64,000 nucleotides of DNA. Source: Streptomyces wedmorensis (lineage in GTDB: Bacteria; Actinomycetota; Actinomycetes; Streptomycetales; Streptomycetaceae). How positions within the stretch are numbered: the first letter of the stretch is position 1; each line of letters begins with the position of its first letter. A program made the translations under genes and the position numbers. Shown piece after piece: positions 62,328-64,000 of the stretch. The notes below the pieces were generated by a model that saw nothing but the letters and a program-made list of their open reading frames with translations, did not search any database and was not told where the DNA came from. The stretch covers positions 186,001 through 250,000 of the forward strand of contig NZ_JNWK01000006.1 of NCBI RefSeq assembly GCF_000716445.1. The letters are read 5' to 3'.

Positions 62328-64000
62328 TCAGAACAGGGAGATGCCCGTCCAGCCCCAGCCCGCCTTGATCCTGGGCTTCAGGCCGCCCTTGCCGTCGCCG
62401 TCGTACCGCCACAGCACGCCGGCGGTGTCGAGGGCGAGGACGTCGGTGACGCCGTCGCCGGAGAGGTCGCCCGCGCCGGTCAGGGTCAGGCCCTTCCAGC
62501 CCCAGCCGATCTTGTCCGCGCCGCCCCGCTCGTAGCGGTGGAGGTCGCCGTTCGGGAACAGGCCGAGGTGGTTCTGGTAGCCGCTGCGCGTGAACGCGCC
62601 GACGCCCGTGAATCGCTGGCCCGTGTACCCGGTGCCGACCCGCTGACGGGCCTGGAGGCCGCCGCGGCCGTCGCCCGCGTACTGCCAGACGGCGCCCGTG
62701 GCGTCGACGGCCAGGACGTCGGGGAAGCCGTCGGCGTTCAGGTCGCCGACGCCGGTGAGCTTGAAGTCCTTCCAGCCGGTGCCGATCTTCACCTTGGTCC
62801 CGAAGGCGCCGCCCGCGGTCCCGTCGAGCCGCCACAGGCCGCCGGTGGGGTCCTGGGCGAGCGCGTCGGGGCGGCCGTCGGCGTTGAGGTCGCCGGCGGC
62901 GGTGAAGCGGTGGCCCTTCCAGCCCCAGCCGATCTTCTGCCGGGGCTGGAAGCCGCCGGTGCCGGTGCCGTCGTAGCGCCAGAGGACGCCCGTGGCGTCC
63001 AGGGCGAGGAGGTCGGCGCGGCCGTCGCCGCCGTAGTCGTGGCGGAAGGTGCCGTGGGGGTTCCAGCCGCGCGGCGCGATCCAGGAGATGTCGTCGACGA
63101 GGGTGCCGGGCGCCGAGAGGACCGTGCGGGTGCCGTCGGGCACGGAGGCACTCCTGACGGCGGCCTGCCCGCCGGCGCTGTACGCGATCAGACTGCCGTC
63201 AGGGGACCACTCGGCGCCGGCCCCCGCGTACTCGCCCGTGGTCAGCGGGTACTCGCCACCACCGTCGAGGACGTGGGCGCGCGCGTCCCATGAGAACCCA
63301 CTCGCCGAGAAGGCGATCTGCTCGCCGTTCGGCGAGAACGCCGGGTACATGCCCGAGGCGATGTGCGTCGGTTCACCGCCGACACGCGGGTCCCAGAGGT
63401 AGACCTCGGAGGCGCTCCTCTCGCCTCGGACGAAGGTGATCCGCCCGTCCCAGGCCACGTCCACCTGGGTGCCCCGGGGGAGGGCACCGTGGAGACCTCC
63501 ACCGGCGACGTCGATGAGATGGACGGAGGGGGAACCGCCGAAATCGGGCGTGGGCGAGAAGCTCGCGTAGAGCTGCCGGCCGTCGGCGGTCCAGTCGAGG
63601 CTGTCGAGCGTGCCTTCGGGGTTGTCGAGGTTCAGGCGGATCAGATGGGCGTTCGTGCCGTCGGCGTTCGCGGTCCAGACGCTGCCGCCGGGGGTGATGA
63701 AGGCCAGGCGCAGACCGTCGGGCGAGAAGGTGACGCCACTGATCTTGCTCTGGGGAGGCACATCCCGGCCGGTGAGCACGAGCACGCGCCGGTCGGTGCC
63801 GTCGGCGTTGACCGTGACGAGGGTGTCACCGGTGCGGACGCCGTCGACGTACTTGTGCTCGGTGAAGGCCACCCGGGGCTTCGGCGCACCCTCGGCCGCC
63901 TGCGCCGGTGCCGCCGCGACCGCGGTGAGCGCGGCGGAGGAGGCCAGGACGGCCAGGGCGGCGCCGAGGGCTCGGCGGCGGCCCCGGGGTCGGGTGGAGC
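62328..64000 (-). CDS. Secreted WD40-like/FG-GAP repeat protein (paralogue 4), 5' end outside the window
   Basis: At least 557 residues are visible, and the start lies beyond 64000. Just inside the edge the frame gives an arginine-rich leader and signal helix (RGRRRALGAALAVLASSAAL, ending APAQA-AEG). TolB/PD40-like blades follow (GVTFSPDGLRLAFITPGG, AEWSPDGSLIAYSAGG), and then FG-GAP repeats (GDGRADLLALDATGVLWRYDG, GDLNADGRPDALAQDPTGG, GDLNADGFPDVLAVDATGA, GDLSGDGVTDVLALDTAGVLWRYDG). It is the fourth such gene here but has TolB-like instead of DMATG-type blades. Extracellular; function unknown. GTG 63872 as a start would discard the signal peptide. Confidence 0.8.
   Translation of the reverse strand, partial: STRPRGRRRALGAALAVLASSAALTAVAAAPAQAAEGAPKPRVAFTEHKYVDGVRTGDTLVTVNADGTDRRVLVLTGRDVPPQSKISGVTFSPDGLRLAFITPGGSVWTANADGTNAHLIRLNLDNPEGTLDSLDWTADGRQLYASFSPTPDFGGSPSVHLIDVAGGGLHGALPRGTQVDVAWDGRITFVRGERSASEVYLWDPRVGGEPTHIASGMYPAFSPNGEQIAFSASGFSWDARAHVLDGGGEYPLTTGEYAGAGAEWSPDGSLIAYSAGGQAAVRSASVPDGTRTVLSAPGTLVDDISWIAPRGWNPHGTFRHDYGGDGRADLLALDATGVLWRYDGTGTGGFQPRQKIGWGWKGHRFTAAGDLNADGRPDALAQDPTGGLWRLDGTAGGAFGTKVKIGTGWKDFKLTGVGDLNADGFPDVLAVDATGAVWQYAGDGRGGLQARQRVGTGYTGQRFTGVGAFTRSGYQNHLGLFPNGDLHRYERGGADKIGWGWKGLTLTGAGDLSGDGVTDVLALDTAGVLWRYDGDGKGGLKPRIKAGWGWTGISLF

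Overview
The window is high-GC chromosomal DNA of an actinomycete, almost certainly a Streptomyces. The evidence is very high GC with strong third-position bias, many GTG and TTG starts, Streptomyces griseus-type aminopeptidase, a mycothiol-dependent DinB enzyme, DUF397/DUF5753 genes, the futalosine menaquinone pathway and a complete 14-gene complex I operon. No rRNA, tRNA, CRISPR array, phage, transposase gene or antibiotic gene cluster was recognised. Assignments rest on reading the sequence; no database search was run.

Layout. 0-9 kb: small housekeeping or accessory genes (RarD-type transporter, DUF6401, DUF4291, an F420-type reductase, a VOC protein, a Nudix-like membrane protein, a secreted M28 aminopeptidase, a LolA-like exported protein, a polyprenyl diphosphate synthase). 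This part has two deletion scars. The M28 and LolA-like genes are joined tail to tail at about 6168-6180, with both stop codons gone. A POT peptide transporter is reduced to a 107-residue in-frame stub. 9-15.8 kb: CocE-type hydrolase, LAXTG-anchored coiled-coil surface protein, fumarylacetoacetase, secreted intradiol dioxygenase with a carbohydrate-binding tail, and an AraC regulator. 15.9-31.7 kb: nuoA-N on the minus strand, mostly with ATGA/GTGA/TGATG junctions, with a Rex-type operator upstream and a long terminator downstream. 32-38.4 kb: NlpC/P60 endopeptidase, a MacB-like ABC export system, and two exported proteins. 38.4-44.6 kb: menaquinone genes (geranylgeranyl-reductase family protein, menG, an amidohydrolase-like orphan, mqnC, mqnA) and a secreted esterase. 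44.8-47.2 kb: cold-shock gene with a hairpin leader, M23 peptidase, DUF1992, mycothiol-dependent DinB. 47.2-64 kb: accessory region with four secreted beta-propeller/FG-GAP proteins (two a tandem duplication), an HATPase/XRE/DUF397 triad with a HAD phosphatase, a receptor Ser/Thr kinase with an external beta-trefoil domain, and DUF35, DoxX and flavin monooxygenase genes.

How it works together. Polyprenyl synthase supplies the side chain, MqnA and MqnC build the naphthoquinone by the futalosine route, MenG methylates it, and the reductase probably saturates the tail. The resulting menaquinone is the acceptor for the Nuo complex, so quinone supply and use sit within about 37 kb. The Rex-type site ties nuo to NADH/NAD+ balance. 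The last 17 kb look like a fast-evolving surface and signalling region of unknown purpose. It is the best place here to look for a new system, though nothing in it proves one.
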